NCBI GenBank assembly: GCA_947585065.1
Contig: CANPWX010000017.1
Location: 1 to 11,346, forward strand
Source of the DNA: an uncultured Bacilli bacterium
GTDB taxonomy: Bacteria > Bacillota_I > Bacilli_A > RF39 > UBA660
Reading direction: 5' to 3'
Length of the DNA stretch: 11,346 bases
Both the position numbers and the translations under genes were made by a program. This document shows, piece by piece, positions 1-5,311 of the stretch. The notes beneath the pieces were generated by a model. That model saw nothing but the letters and a program-made list of their open reading frames with translations, was not told the DNA's origin and did not search any database. How positions within the stretch are numbered: position 1 is the stretch's first letter; every line of letters starts with the position of its first letter.

Positions 1-72
1 TTGACTCTATTGTTTTTGTTTTACCATCTTAAACTTTTTTAAAAAATAGTCTGCAAAACGACGCGAAAACTA
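1..72 (-). repeat. Conserved 3' block of cassette A (direct repeat with 329-401)
   Basis: Bases 1-72 match 329-401 with three C/T differences and one extra T in a homopolymer. On the minus strand the block codes SFRVVLQTIF-stop and continues about 40 nt past the stop, so conservation extends beyond the coding end. The repeat may go on past the left edge. Confidence 0.9.
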
Positions 73-219
73 TTATTGCTATTTGCTTGGCCGTTGTTAT
101 TATTGAATGCAAAGGTACCCGCGTCCGTGCCGTCTGTAAAATTACCGCCACGTTTGAACCACGGATTGGCATGATTCACAAAGAAAGCATCGTATCCTTT
201 TTATCAAACCCATCTTTAC
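1..219 (-). pseudogene. Lectin-fold (DGR/phage-fibre type) C-terminal cassette A, frame-broken
   Basis: Read on the minus strand from base 200 to the TAA at 41-39, one frame gives about 53 residues including DAFFVNHANPWFKRGG, DAGTFAFNNNNG and NSFRVVLQTIF. From memory of the family, this NPWFxRGG / AGxFxFxxxxG / SFRVVL series is the C-type-lectin-fold end of phage tail or surface proteins and of variable proteins in diversity-generating retroelements (DGRs). A TAA lies just upstream in this frame (203-201). The adjoining GFDK coding is in another frame because of a 2-nt length difference from cassette B, so no intact gene exists here. Asn codons (AAT/AAC) cluster at the positions that vary in such domains, as in a DGR template repeat. 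Codons such as CGC, GTC, GGC and GCG are unlike the AT-rich neighbours, which suggests acquisition. The left end runs off the window. Confidence 0.6.
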
Positions 220-246
220 TTTATCTTTTATTAGTCAAAATGTCAA
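218..246 (-). promoter_or_regulatory. Promoter-like sequence in front of cassette A
   Basis: Minus-strand TTGACA (246-241), a 17-nt spacer, then TAAAGT (223-218). The -35 is perfect and the -10 matches 4 of 6. It lies at the same place relative to the cassette as a similar sequence in front of cassette B (522-495). No translated start with a ribosome binding site follows, so any transcript would be a non-coding copy of the cassette. This is inference from sequence alone. Confidence 0.35.
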
Positions 247-305
247 CTACAAAGATAGTAATGATTTTCTTAAAAATATACTCACCAAATCTATCTTCTG
301 ATTTA

Positions 306-324
306 AAAAGTCTTTAAGACTTTT
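306..324. repeat. Perfect inverted repeat after the 3' block of cassette B
   Basis: Arms AAAAGTCTT and AAGACTTTT are separated by one base. On the minus strand it begins about 5 nt after the end of the shared 3' block of cassette B. It could act as a weak terminator (T-rich 3' arm) or as a hairpin/cruciform next to the repeat end. Confidence 0.6.
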
Positions 325-505
325 GGATTTGATTCTATTGTTCTTGTTTTATCATCTTAAACTTTTTTTAAAAAATAGTCTGCAAAACGACGCGAAAACT
401 ACTAAAACTACAGAAAAAAAAGCCCGCGCCGCGCCTACACTGACACAGCAGGAGTCGCAAAGAAAGCATCGTCTATTTTATCAAATCCATTTCCATTTTA
501 CCTAG
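325..505 (-). pseudogene. Lectin-fold cassette B, internally deleted and frame-broken
   Basis: On the minus strand this copy opens with GNGFDKIDDAFFATPAVSV and then a TAG. The 3' end, in a different frame, reads RRGAGFFFCSFSSFRVVL through QTIF and a stop (370-368). The interior between the shared flanks is only about 56 nt, against about 106 nt in cassette A, and contains a strikingly GC-rich run at 422-436 in an AT-rich setting. It is therefore a shortened, eroded relative of cassette A, with the same flanks and a different middle. It sits directly downstream of the HAAS gene on the same strand but is not in frame with it. Confidence 0.55.
329..401 (-). repeat. Conserved 3' block of cassette B (direct repeat with 1-72)
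   Basis: Same block as 1-72. The matching 5' flank of the two cassettes is the identical 15-mer CAAAGAAAGCATCGT at 179-193 and 458-472 (plus strand), followed by a looser match up to the promoter-like sequences. Unit spacing is close to 330 bp at the 3' blocks and 279 bp at the 5' flanks; the difference reflects the unequal interiors. Confidence 0.9.
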
Positions 506-522
506 AAAATTATTAAAGTCAA
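495..522 (-). promoter_or_regulatory. Promoter-like sequence in front of cassette B
   Basis: Minus-strand TTGACT (522-517), a 16-nt spacer, then TAAAAT (500-495), between the HAAS stop codon and the cassette. It is positioned like the one before cassette A. Confidence 0.35.
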
Positions 523-538
523 TAAAAATGAAAGTTAT

Positions 539-2011
539 TCAATAAAACAAGGTACAAGAATAATCTTGTCTTTGCTCTATTCCTATTTTATCTGTTTGTT
601 TTATATTTATTACTTCATTTTCTTCAAATATATCTTCAATATCTGTATCAATATATTGTTGGAATGTCTGAAAGGTAAATTCATAAGCTTTTCCTAATTC
701 TAAATTATTTGCCCATTCTTTTTTTAAATGAACTGTTGCCAGATCATCTTCTAAATATTCTGATAACACTACAATAATGTCTTTCTGATCATAGGATTCT
801 CTTATCATTTCAACAGTATAGGTACGTACAAAATTACAAGAATTATAATTTGTTTCATTTTGATAATATTTTTGTCTATTTTTTCGAATACGGGCGATGT
901 TGTCTTCATTGGCTGTAATTTGTATTGTCGGTTCTATATAATAGTTATAAACTTTTTTTTCTTTTAAATCTTTTATCATATGTTTTAAAAGTTCCATATT
1001 AATATGAATTTTTTGAAGATTCCATTTTAAATAAACATAATTTCCTACTTTTTTTACATTTGTACTCATCGTAGTTCCAATTGGATAGTATTCATATTCT
1101 ACCTTTACTGTTGATAAACTATTATCTACATTATAATGGGCAATATTTCCAATAAAAACAGTATCTTTTGTCATAGATAGTTCTTCCGTTAAAACTTCGA
1201 TTTTTAAATCGTTCGGAACTCCATTGATAAATTCTGTATCGGAAACTTCAAAAGTCGCGATTGCACATCCTCCACCTAATAATAAGATCGAAATAACGAT
1301 AGAAGCTATTAAGCCAAAATTACTTGTTTTTTTATCTATTACAAAATGGTAAAGAATGGAAAAGAAGATACATCCTAATAAAAATAAAGCCCCCATAACC
1401 ATATAAATTCCAAAATAGGTAACTCCTTGCGAAATGAGATAAAAGATAATTCCTATGATAATTGTCATTCCAATTAAATATATGCTCACTCCAAAAAGAA
1501 GTAAAATGGCCATAAATTTTAAAAAGAAGACACCTATGCGAATAAAAGATTCACAAATTTCTTCAATTTTTGGATGCTCGCTGAAAATACTTTCTTCTTT
1601 TGTAACTTTTACTTGATTTTTCTTTTTTAAATATCGACTATCAAAAATCCGAATGAAAAATACAATTGACAATATAACATAAGCAAACTCAAGGATAAAT
1701 CGCCAAATAACAAAGAAAATACGATTTAAAGGACTGGATAAAATATCAAATACGCTTCTTCCTAAATAAATTAAAATAGATACAGGAATTCTTGCAAGTA
1801 AAATAAGAAATAATAGAAAACAAATTTCCAAAATAAATCGCATAATTTCAGTGCCGGACTTTTCACTCAATTCTTTTATCATTTGATTGATTGCATTCAT
1901 AATTTTTTTTGAAAAATCGCCAATTGGATCACTTGGTTCTTGTTTATTTGCTTTTTTATTATAGCGTAATAGTTCTTGGGCTAGTTCATCCACTTCTCCA
2001 AAGCTTTTCAC
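539..2011 (-). CDS. HAAS/DUF1700-type multi-pass membrane protein, N-terminus interrupted
   Basis: The first residues, together with the in-frame codons just upstream (2095-2012), read EPLDSTEVEDIISEYSEYID, then EKIEAGLSEEDAVKSFGEV. That is the pattern of HAAS (DUF1700) domains, which usually follow PadR-type regulators. Hydrophobic segments lie at about residues 56-84, 97-123, 156-226 (probably three helices) and 232-255. A ~235-residue polar C-terminal part follows, likely outside the membrane. The start given is a GTG (2011-2009) inside the HAAS domain with no convincing ribosome binding site, so it is probably not the true start; an ATG at 2139-2137 is one base out of frame. No PadR gene is adjacent in this window. 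The function is unknown; relatives are thought to act in membrane or envelope signalling. Confidence is high that it is a gene and moderate for the family. Confidence 0.75.
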   Translation of the reverse strand: MKSFGEVDELAQELLRYNKKANKQEPSDPIGDFSKKIMNAINQMIKELSEKSGTEIMRFILEICFLLFLILLARIPVSILIYLGRSVFDILSSPLNRIFFVIWRFILEFAYVILSIVFFIRIFDSRYLKKKNQVKVTKEESIFSEHPKIEEICESFIRIGVFFLKFMAILLLFGVSIYLIGMTIIIGIIFYLISQGVTYFGIYMVMGALFLLGCIFFSILYHFVIDKKTSNFGLIASIVISILLLGGGCAIATFEVSDTEFINGVPNDLKIEVLTEELSMTKDTVFIGNIAHYNVDNSLSTVKVEYEYYPIGTTMSTNVKKVGNYVYLKWNLQKIHINMELLKHMIKDLKEKKVYNYYIEPTIQITANEDNIARIRKNRQKYYQNETNYNSCNFVRTYTVEMIRESYDQKDIIVVLSEYLEDDLATVHLKKEWANNLELGKAYEFTFQTFQQYIDTDIEDIFEENEVINIKQTDKIGIEQRQDYSCTLFY

Positions 2012-2139
2012 TGCATCTTCTTCACTTAGTCCAGCTTCTATTTTTTCATCAATGTATTCTGAATATTCCGATATAATATCTTCTACTTCTGTAGAATCAA
2101 GAGGTTCTAATTAAAAAAGTTCTTTTTTTCAAAACGCAT
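2012..2139 (-). pseudogene. Out-of-frame 5' end of the HAAS gene
   Basis: From ATG 2139-2137 the frame reads MRFEKKNFFN and stops at TAG. The main frame is open only from a TAA near 2113 and has no ATG. Adding one A to the AATTA run near 2110 would join the two as MRFEKKNFFKLEPLDSTE, which is what HAAS proteins look like. Hence a one-base deletion (a real frameshift or a homopolymer sequencing error) best explains the region. An AAGGTG directly precedes the ATG. Confidence 0.6.
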
Positions 2140-2156
2140 CACCTTAACAATTCTAT

Positions 2157-2184
2157 TTTATAATTAATTTTATTCATTCGTCAA
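2157..2184 (-). promoter_or_regulatory. Promoter of the HAAS gene
   Basis: Minus-strand TTGACG (2184-2179), a 16-nt spacer, TATAAA (2162-2157). It lies between the upstream RNA's terminator and the gene, so the gene has its own promoter and the RNA is a separate unit. Confidence 0.55.
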
Positions 2185-2196
2185 TCCCTATATTTT

Positions 2197-2223
2197 AAAA
2201 AGAGCAATTCTATTGAATTGCTC
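2197..2223 (-). terminator. Intrinsic terminator of the structured RNA
   Basis: A 9-bp perfect stem (2202-2210 with 2215-2223) and a 4-nt loop are followed on the minus strand by TTTTT (2201-2197). The opposite strand has no T-run after the hairpin, so it works for minus-strand transcripts. Confidence 0.85.
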
Positions 2224-2359
2224 CGATAAGATTCTTCTGTGACAAAATCATAAACCGAAGTGTGAGTAAATTTATGATTTTAAAAGTTTTTAGCGTATTG
2301 GGGTAGTAGTATGAATTTTTAAAATGTTAAAGAATCTTATCCCAAACTTTCGTTTGGTG
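2197..2359 (-). ncRNA. Structured small RNA of unknown family, about 163 nt
   Basis: The unit has a strong promoter, an intrinsic terminator and no plausible ORF. The predicted fold on the minus strand is a 5' hairpin CCAAAC-GAAA-GTTTGG (2357-2342) with a GNRA tetraloop; a 12-bp long-range stem, GATAAGATTCTT (2341-2330) with AAGAATCTTATC (2236-2225); an 11-bp inner hairpin (2281-2271 with 2254-2244) with a 16-nt loop; and the terminator. About 45 nt of single-stranded, A-rich sequence including ACTACTACCCC lies between the first strand of the long stem and the inner hairpin. CCCCAA there could pair with TTGGG of the 5' hairpin, giving an alternative fold. The GNRA loop occurs only on this strand. 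It does not look like 6S RNA, tmRNA, SRP RNA or a riboswitch I recognise. Confidence 0.65.
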
Positions 2360-2365
2360 ATGTCT

Positions 2366-2394
2366 ACTATAAACCAAGCATATGTATTTTTCAA
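2366..2394 (-). promoter_or_regulatory. Promoter of the structured RNA
   Basis: Minus-strand TTGAAA (2394-2389), a 17-nt spacer, TATAGT (2371-2366), predicting a start near 2359. It is one of the best-formed sigma-A promoters in the window. Confidence 0.75.
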
Positions 2395-2402
2395 GAGAAC
2401 AT

Positions 2403-2451
2403 TTTGACAAGTTTTGTCTGATTTTGTCGAAATGTGTCGAACTTTGTTTCA
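2403..2451. promoter_or_regulatory. Cluster of Spo0A-box-like repeats, 10-bp phased
   Basis: The known 0A box is TTTGTCGAA (core TGTCRAA). On the plus strand there are TTTGTCTGA (2413-2421), a perfect TTTGTCGAA (2423-2431), TGTGTCGAA with perfect core (2433-2441) and a degenerate TTTGTTTCA (2443-2451), all exactly 10 bp apart. In the opposite orientation CTTGTCAAA (2411-2403) also fits. The cluster lies just upstream of the -35 of the structured RNA and about 40 bp before a plus-strand promoter at 2491. Tandem 10-bp-spaced boxes are typical of Spo0A targets. Spo0A itself is not in the window. Confidence 0.6.
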
Positions 2452-2490
2452 AAGTTATTTATTATTCAAAAAACTGCAATCTAAATTTTA

Positions 2491-2519
2491 TTGACAGAGT
2501 AAAAAAGATGCGATAATAT
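2491..2519 (+). promoter_or_regulatory. Distal promoter of the tRNA-Asn unit
   Basis: TTGACA (2491-2496), a 17-nt spacer, TAATAT (2514-2519). Its transcript would carry a leader of roughly 115 nt, AT-rich and without an ORF, before the tRNA. It could instead serve a separate short RNA. Confidence 0.55.
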
Positions 2520-2601
2520 TAATTACGGAAAAGATTTTTTCTAAAAAAACTTAGTTTCGATCAAAAATGATAAAAAATTGAAAAATTTATGTATTTTTTT
2601 A

Positions 2602-2631
2602 TTGACACTGAGTACACTTATAATATATAAT
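2602..2631 (+). promoter_or_regulatory. Proximal promoter of tRNA-Asn
   Basis: TTGACA (2602-2607), an 18-nt spacer, TATAAT (2626-2631): both hexamers are perfect. The predicted start is a few bases before the tRNA at 2643. Confidence 0.8.
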
Positions 2632-2642
2632 GAGTATGTACT

Positions 2643-2718
2643 GCTCGATTAGCTCAGTTGGTAGAGCGCACGGCTGTTAACCGTTAGGTCGTAGGTCCGA
2701 GTCCTACATCGAGCGCCA
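2643..2718 (+). tRNA. tRNA-Asn (GTT)
   Basis: 76 nt with acceptor arms GCTCGAT (2643-2649) and ATCGAGC (2708-2714), discriminator G and an encoded CCA (2716-2718). The anticodon loop CTGTTAA is flanked by CGG/CCG stems, giving anticodon GTT (Asn). The D arm AGCTCAGTTGGTAGAGC and the T-arm GGTCCGAGTCC are standard. A terminator follows 12 nt later, so it is a single-tRNA unit. Confidence 0.97.
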
Positions 2719-2730
2719 TTAAGAAATTGA

Positions 2731-2760
2731 AACAAACTCTGTAAAAGGGTTTGTTTTTTT
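2731..2760 (+). terminator. Intrinsic terminator after tRNA-Asn
   Basis: AACAAACTC (2731-2739) pairs with GGGTTTGTT (2747-2755) with one G-T pair and a 7-nt loop, followed by a T-run. Confidence 0.85.
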
Positions 2761-2828
2761 ATTTTATGAAATCTTATTTAACAAAACACTTTTTTATTGT
2801 TTTTTCATATCCTACCTTAGGTGATTGT

Positions 2829-3314
2829 ATGTTACTATTATCGGGTATAGCAACAAGTATGGACTCATTTTGTCTTGGTATTTTCTTAAAACAAAATCAT
2901 ACTAAGTTAACTTTCAAGAATACTTTAATCTTATGGTTTGGATTATTTTTTCTCCTTCTTTTTTTCCATATTCTTTTTAAAATCACTTCTATTTCATTAG
3001 TAAATCCTTATTTAAAATCTATTCTTTTCTTCTTATTGGCAATCTATTCTTTAAAAGAAGATGCAAACAAATCTTATTCTAAAAAGTTGTCTATTAAAGA
3101 TTTACTTCTTATTGTTCTTTCTAATTCTTTTGATAGTTTTTTGGTATCATTAACTTTTATTCCTATTTACTCTATTTTATTTGTTTGTTTTGTTTTTTCA
3201 TTTTTAAGTATTCTTTTTTTTCATTTTGGATTTTGTTTTCCTATTCCTTTAAAAAAAGAAAATTACCTTACAGCAATTCTCTTCTTCTTACTCTCTATTA
3301 TCGCCTTTTTTTAA
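2829..3314 (+). CDS. Small MntP/YtaF-like (DUF204) membrane protein
   Basis: 161 residues, almost entirely hydrophobic, with about six membrane segments. Two internally repeated motifs, TSMDSFCLG (Asp12) and SNSFDSFLVSL (Asp102), match the two half-repeats with intramembrane Asp that mark the MntP manganese exporter/YtaF family. The gene is slightly shorter than typical MntP (~180-190). I chose ATG 2829 because TAGGTGAT (2818-2825) precedes it at good spacing. The frame is open further back to 2751, but that would overlap the tRNA terminator and adds a poorly related N-terminus. No strong promoter is visible between the terminator and the gene. The 3' end overlaps the convergent dusB by 27 bp. 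Likely role is export of Mn2+ or another divalent ion; substrate not proven. Confidence 0.65.
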   Translation: MLLLSGIATSMDSFCLGIFLKQNHTKLTFKNTLILWFGLFFLLLFFHILFKITSISLVNPYLKSILFFLLAIYSLKEDANKSYSKKLSIKDLLLIVLSNSFDSFLVSLTFIPIYSILFVCFVFSFLSILFFHFGFCFPIPLKKENYLTAILFFLLSIIAFF

Positions 3315-4283
3315 AGATTGTAAATAATCATCTAATATTTTAAAAATTTCTTCTTTTGTTTTTGCTTTACAAATTAATTCTTTTATTATTTTTCCATGTG
3401 GCATTCCTTTTAAATAAAATAATATGTTTGAGCGAATCTCTAATAATGCTAATTTTAAAGATTTATCATTTTCTAATAATTCAAAATGTTTTTTCATCAT
3501 TTCTATTTTTTCTTCATAAGAAGGAGGAGTTAATACTTTTCCTGTTTCTAAATATTCAACGCATTCTTTTATTAGCCATGGATTTCCTAAAACTGCTCGT
3601 CCAATCATCACGGCATCACACCCTGTTTCTTCTAGCATTTTTTTTGCTTCAAAGCAGCTAGTTATATCACCATTACCGATTACAGGGATTGAAACATTTT
3701 CTTTTACTTTTTTAATTAGATTCCAATCGGCATGTCCTGAGTACCCTTCACTTCTTGTACGTGCATGAATTGTTATTGCACTAGCACCCGCTTCTTCAAT
3801 TACTTTTGCAACTTCTACGCAGTTGATAGAATTTTTATCCCATCCGCTTCGAATTTTTACTGTCACTGGGATCGAAACTGCTTTTACTACCGAGGTTACA
3901 ATTTCACGAATTTTTATTGGATCTTTTAAAAGGGCACTTCCGGCTTGTGCTGATATAGCTACTTTTGGAACCGGACATCCCATATTTATATCAATTGCAT
4001 CTGGTTTCATTACTTTTTCTACATATATTGCGGCATTGACAAATGTTTCTACGTCACTTCCAAAAATTTGTTGAATAATTGGTCTTTCCATATCACTCAT
4101 TTTTAATAAATCTAATGTTTTTTTATTTTGATATTGAATTGCTTTATCACTTACCATTTCCGCATAAATTAGGCCAGCACCCATTTCTTTTATAATCTTA
4201 CGAAAACTGGTATTGGAATATCCTGCCATTGGAGCTAGGACAATCTGATTTGATATTTCAATATTTTTAATTTTCCATTTCAT
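3288..4283 (-). CDS. dusB: tRNA-dihydrouridine synthase (DusB family)
   Basis: An FMN-dependent enzyme that reduces uridines in the tRNA D-loop. Visible motifs (331-residue numbering) are LAPMAGYSNTSFR at 16-28, INMGCPVPK at 99-107 with catalytic Cys103, VTVKIRSGW at 140-148, ITIHARTRSEGYSG at 170-183, VIGNGDI at 201-207 and MIGRAVLGNPW at 226-236. These give the TIM barrel with its FMN phosphate site, followed by the helical domain. The segment after the catalytic Cys, KVAISAQAGSALL, is one residue longer than in the DusB sequences I recall and lacks the usual basic residue. An ATG at 4295 is also in frame, but GAGG (4290-4287, minus strand) is well placed for ATG 4283. The start lies inside pduL (17-bp overlap), so the two are translationally coupled. 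The 3' end overlaps the convergent membrane-protein gene. Confidence 0.93.
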   Translation of the reverse strand: MKWKIKNIEISNQIVLAPMAGYSNTSFRKIIKEMGAGLIYAEMVSDKAIQYQNKKTLDLLKMSDMERPIIQQIFGSDVETFVNAAIYVEKVMKPDAIDINMGCPVPKVAISAQAGSALLKDPIKIREIVTSVVKAVSIPVTVKIRSGWDKNSINCVEVAKVIEEAGASAITIHARTRSEGYSGHADWNLIKKVKENVSIPVIGNGDITSCFEAKKMLEETGCDAVMIGRAVLGNPWLIKECVEYLETGKVLTPPSYEEKIEMMKKHFELLENDKSLKLALLEIRSNILFYLKGMPHGKIIKELICKAKTKEEIFKILDDYLQSLKKGDNRE

Positions 4284-4860
4284 ATTTCGCCTCATTTAAT
4301 GTCTGAACGGTAAGTTCTTCTCCATTGTGTAGTAAAAAGGCATTTGCTTCATCGCGGTCTATATGAAATTCTAAGACATAATTTTCTGACGATTTGATAT
4401 GGGCATAAAGATCTCCCCATCTTTTTCCACGGATAGATACTTTTACTCTTTCTCCATTTTTTACATTATATTTTTTTAAATCTTCTAAATTCATATGAAT
4501 GTGATTTTCGGCTAAAATACAAGCCTTTTCTAATTTTTTTTGAATTCCGTTTACTTCAATAGAAATATCTACAGCTTCATTTAGTACTCCACTGGAACAA
4601 ACAGGAGGATTTACACCTAATAAAAAGGCATCACTTGAAGAAATTTCTACTTGATTATACTTTCTGTATGGTCCCATTACTCGAACATGTTCTATTTTTC
4701 CATGGGGCCCAATTAAATTTACAAAAGAAGTGGAAGCATATTCTCCACCTTGTAAAATATCTTTCTCTTTCTCTATGGCTTTACCAAATAATTCTTCATA
4801 AACCTCTTTTGTTAAATGTACATGATGATTGCTAATTCCAACTGGAACCTTAAACTGCAT
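4267..4860 (-). CDS. pduL: Phosphate propanoyltransferase PduL
   Basis: 197 residues. PduL transfers an acyl group between CoA and phosphate (propionyl- or acetyl-CoA to acyl-phosphate) and can replace Pta. The duplicated beta-barrel family signatures are present: GISNHHVHL at 8-16 (zinc-binding His), ILQGGEYAS at 35-43, VRVMGPYRKYNQVEIS at 59-74 with the conserved Arg60, AENHIHMN at 117-124 (second His pair) and DEANAFLL near the C-terminus. There is no N-terminal encapsulation-peptide extension and no microcompartment gene nearby, so it is probably a cytosolic enzyme in acetate/ATP metabolism. The start ATG 4860 has AGAAGGA six bases upstream. It is the first gene of a pduL-dusB operon. Confidence 0.92.
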   Translation of the reverse strand: MQFKVPVGISNHHVHLTKEVYEELFGKAIEKEKDILQGGEYASTSFVNLIGPHGKIEHVRVMGPYRKYNQVEISSSDAFLLGVNPPVCSSGVLNEAVDISIEVNGIQKKLEKACILAENHIHMNLEDLKKYNVKNGERVKVSIRGKRWGDLYAHIKSSENYVLEFHIDRDEANAFLLHNGEELTVQTLNEAKYEMEN

Positions 4861-4889
4861 AAAAATCCTTCTTTCTAAAAACTAATAGT

Positions 4890-4898
4890 ATTATAACA
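4890..4898 (-). promoter_or_regulatory. Extended -10 promoter for pduL-dusB
   Basis: Minus-strand TG-T-TATAAT (4898-4890). The -35 at 17 nt is poor, so the TG extension probably compensates. A TTGACT further upstream is too far (22 nt). Confidence 0.45.
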
Positions 4899-4935
4899 AA
4901 AAAATATTACATAATAAAGTCAAGGAGGAAACAAT

Positions 4936-5136
4936 ATGAAAAATAATAATTGCAGTGATTGCGATGAAAAATCAGTCGAAGGACGTGCTTTTGTAGATCC
5001 TAATACTGGCTATCTTTGTGTCGATTTAACAAAGCAAGATTATCCTACTGATAAGGATATTCTCGTTCCTTATGTTTGTACTACTTGTGGAGAAACTACT
5101 TGGAAAACAAAATCTAAAACAGAAAAAGACAACTAA
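4936..5136 (+). CDS. Small Cys-rich (zinc-ribbon-like) protein
   Basis: 66 residues with CSDC (Cys6, Cys9) near the N-terminus and CTTC (Cys48, Cys51) near the C-terminus, plus Cys28. Two CxxC knuckles about 40 residues apart suggest a small zinc ribbon. The middle is acidic and the C-terminus Lys-rich. The ribosome binding site AAGGAGG (4922-4928) is canonical. The gene is divergent from pduL and ends just before a hairpin terminator. I do not recognise the family; a nucleic-acid- or protein-binding role would be a guess. Confidence is high that it is a gene and low for any function. Confidence 0.75.
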   Translation: MKNNNCSDCDEKSVEGRAFVDPNTGYLCVDLTKQDYPTDKDILVPYVCTTCGETTWKTKSKTEKDN

Positions 5137-5146
5137 TTAAAAAAAT

Positions 5147-5179
5147 GAAAGAGAACTATAAAAAGGAGCGTTCTCTTTC
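5147..5179. terminator. Bidirectional terminator
   Basis: A perfect 10-bp stem GAAAGAGAAC (5147-5156) / GTTCTCTTTC (5170-5179) with a 13-nt loop. On the minus strand it is followed by ATTTTTTTAATT (strong); on the plus strand by TTTAAG (weaker). It separates the Cys-rich gene from minus-strand transcripts coming from the right. Confidence 0.75.
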
Positions 5180-5293
5180 TTTAAGTGTGAGTTTGAGTTT
5201 ATATGTTATTTTTCTATTGTGTATAGAGTTTTATATATTTTTTGCAAAATATATGGCATTGTTAATCTATTTATCACTTCTCCTTTCTTGGTT

Positions 5294-5299
5294 ATCATA
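5294..5299 (-). promoter_or_regulatory. Candidate -10 of a short orphan transcript
   Basis: Minus-strand TATGAT, about 12 nt downstream of the last unit of the phased box at 5312-5350, whose T-rich end overlaps the -35 position. A transcript would run about 110 nt to the terminator at 5179-5147. It holds AAAGGAG followed closely by a GTG-started 23-codon frame (about 5276-5205); the spacing is too tight for that to be convincing. Confidence 0.35.
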
Positions 5300-5311
5300 T
5301 TACACTAGTTT

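Noticed and set aside
87..505. Two plus-strand ORFs across the cassette region
   Set aside because: They are antisense shadows of the lectin-fold coding pattern, lack ribosome binding sites and show no protein-like motifs.
2197..2359. 6S RNA, tmRNA or a riboswitch/T-box leader
   Set aside because: The strongly asymmetric bubble and 5' hairpin do not fit 6S. There is no tRNA-like 3' end or tag frame, no T-box sequence, and the downstream gene has its own promoter after the terminator.
2411..2450. CRISPR-like short tandem repeats
   Set aside because: The units are only 10 bp without spacers and match a regulator-box pattern. No CRISPR array or cas gene is visible in the window.
2751..2828. 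An N-terminal extension of the MntP-like protein
   Set aside because: It begins inside the tRNA terminator and lacks a ribosome binding site, whereas ATG 2829 has one and starts the recognisable family sequence.
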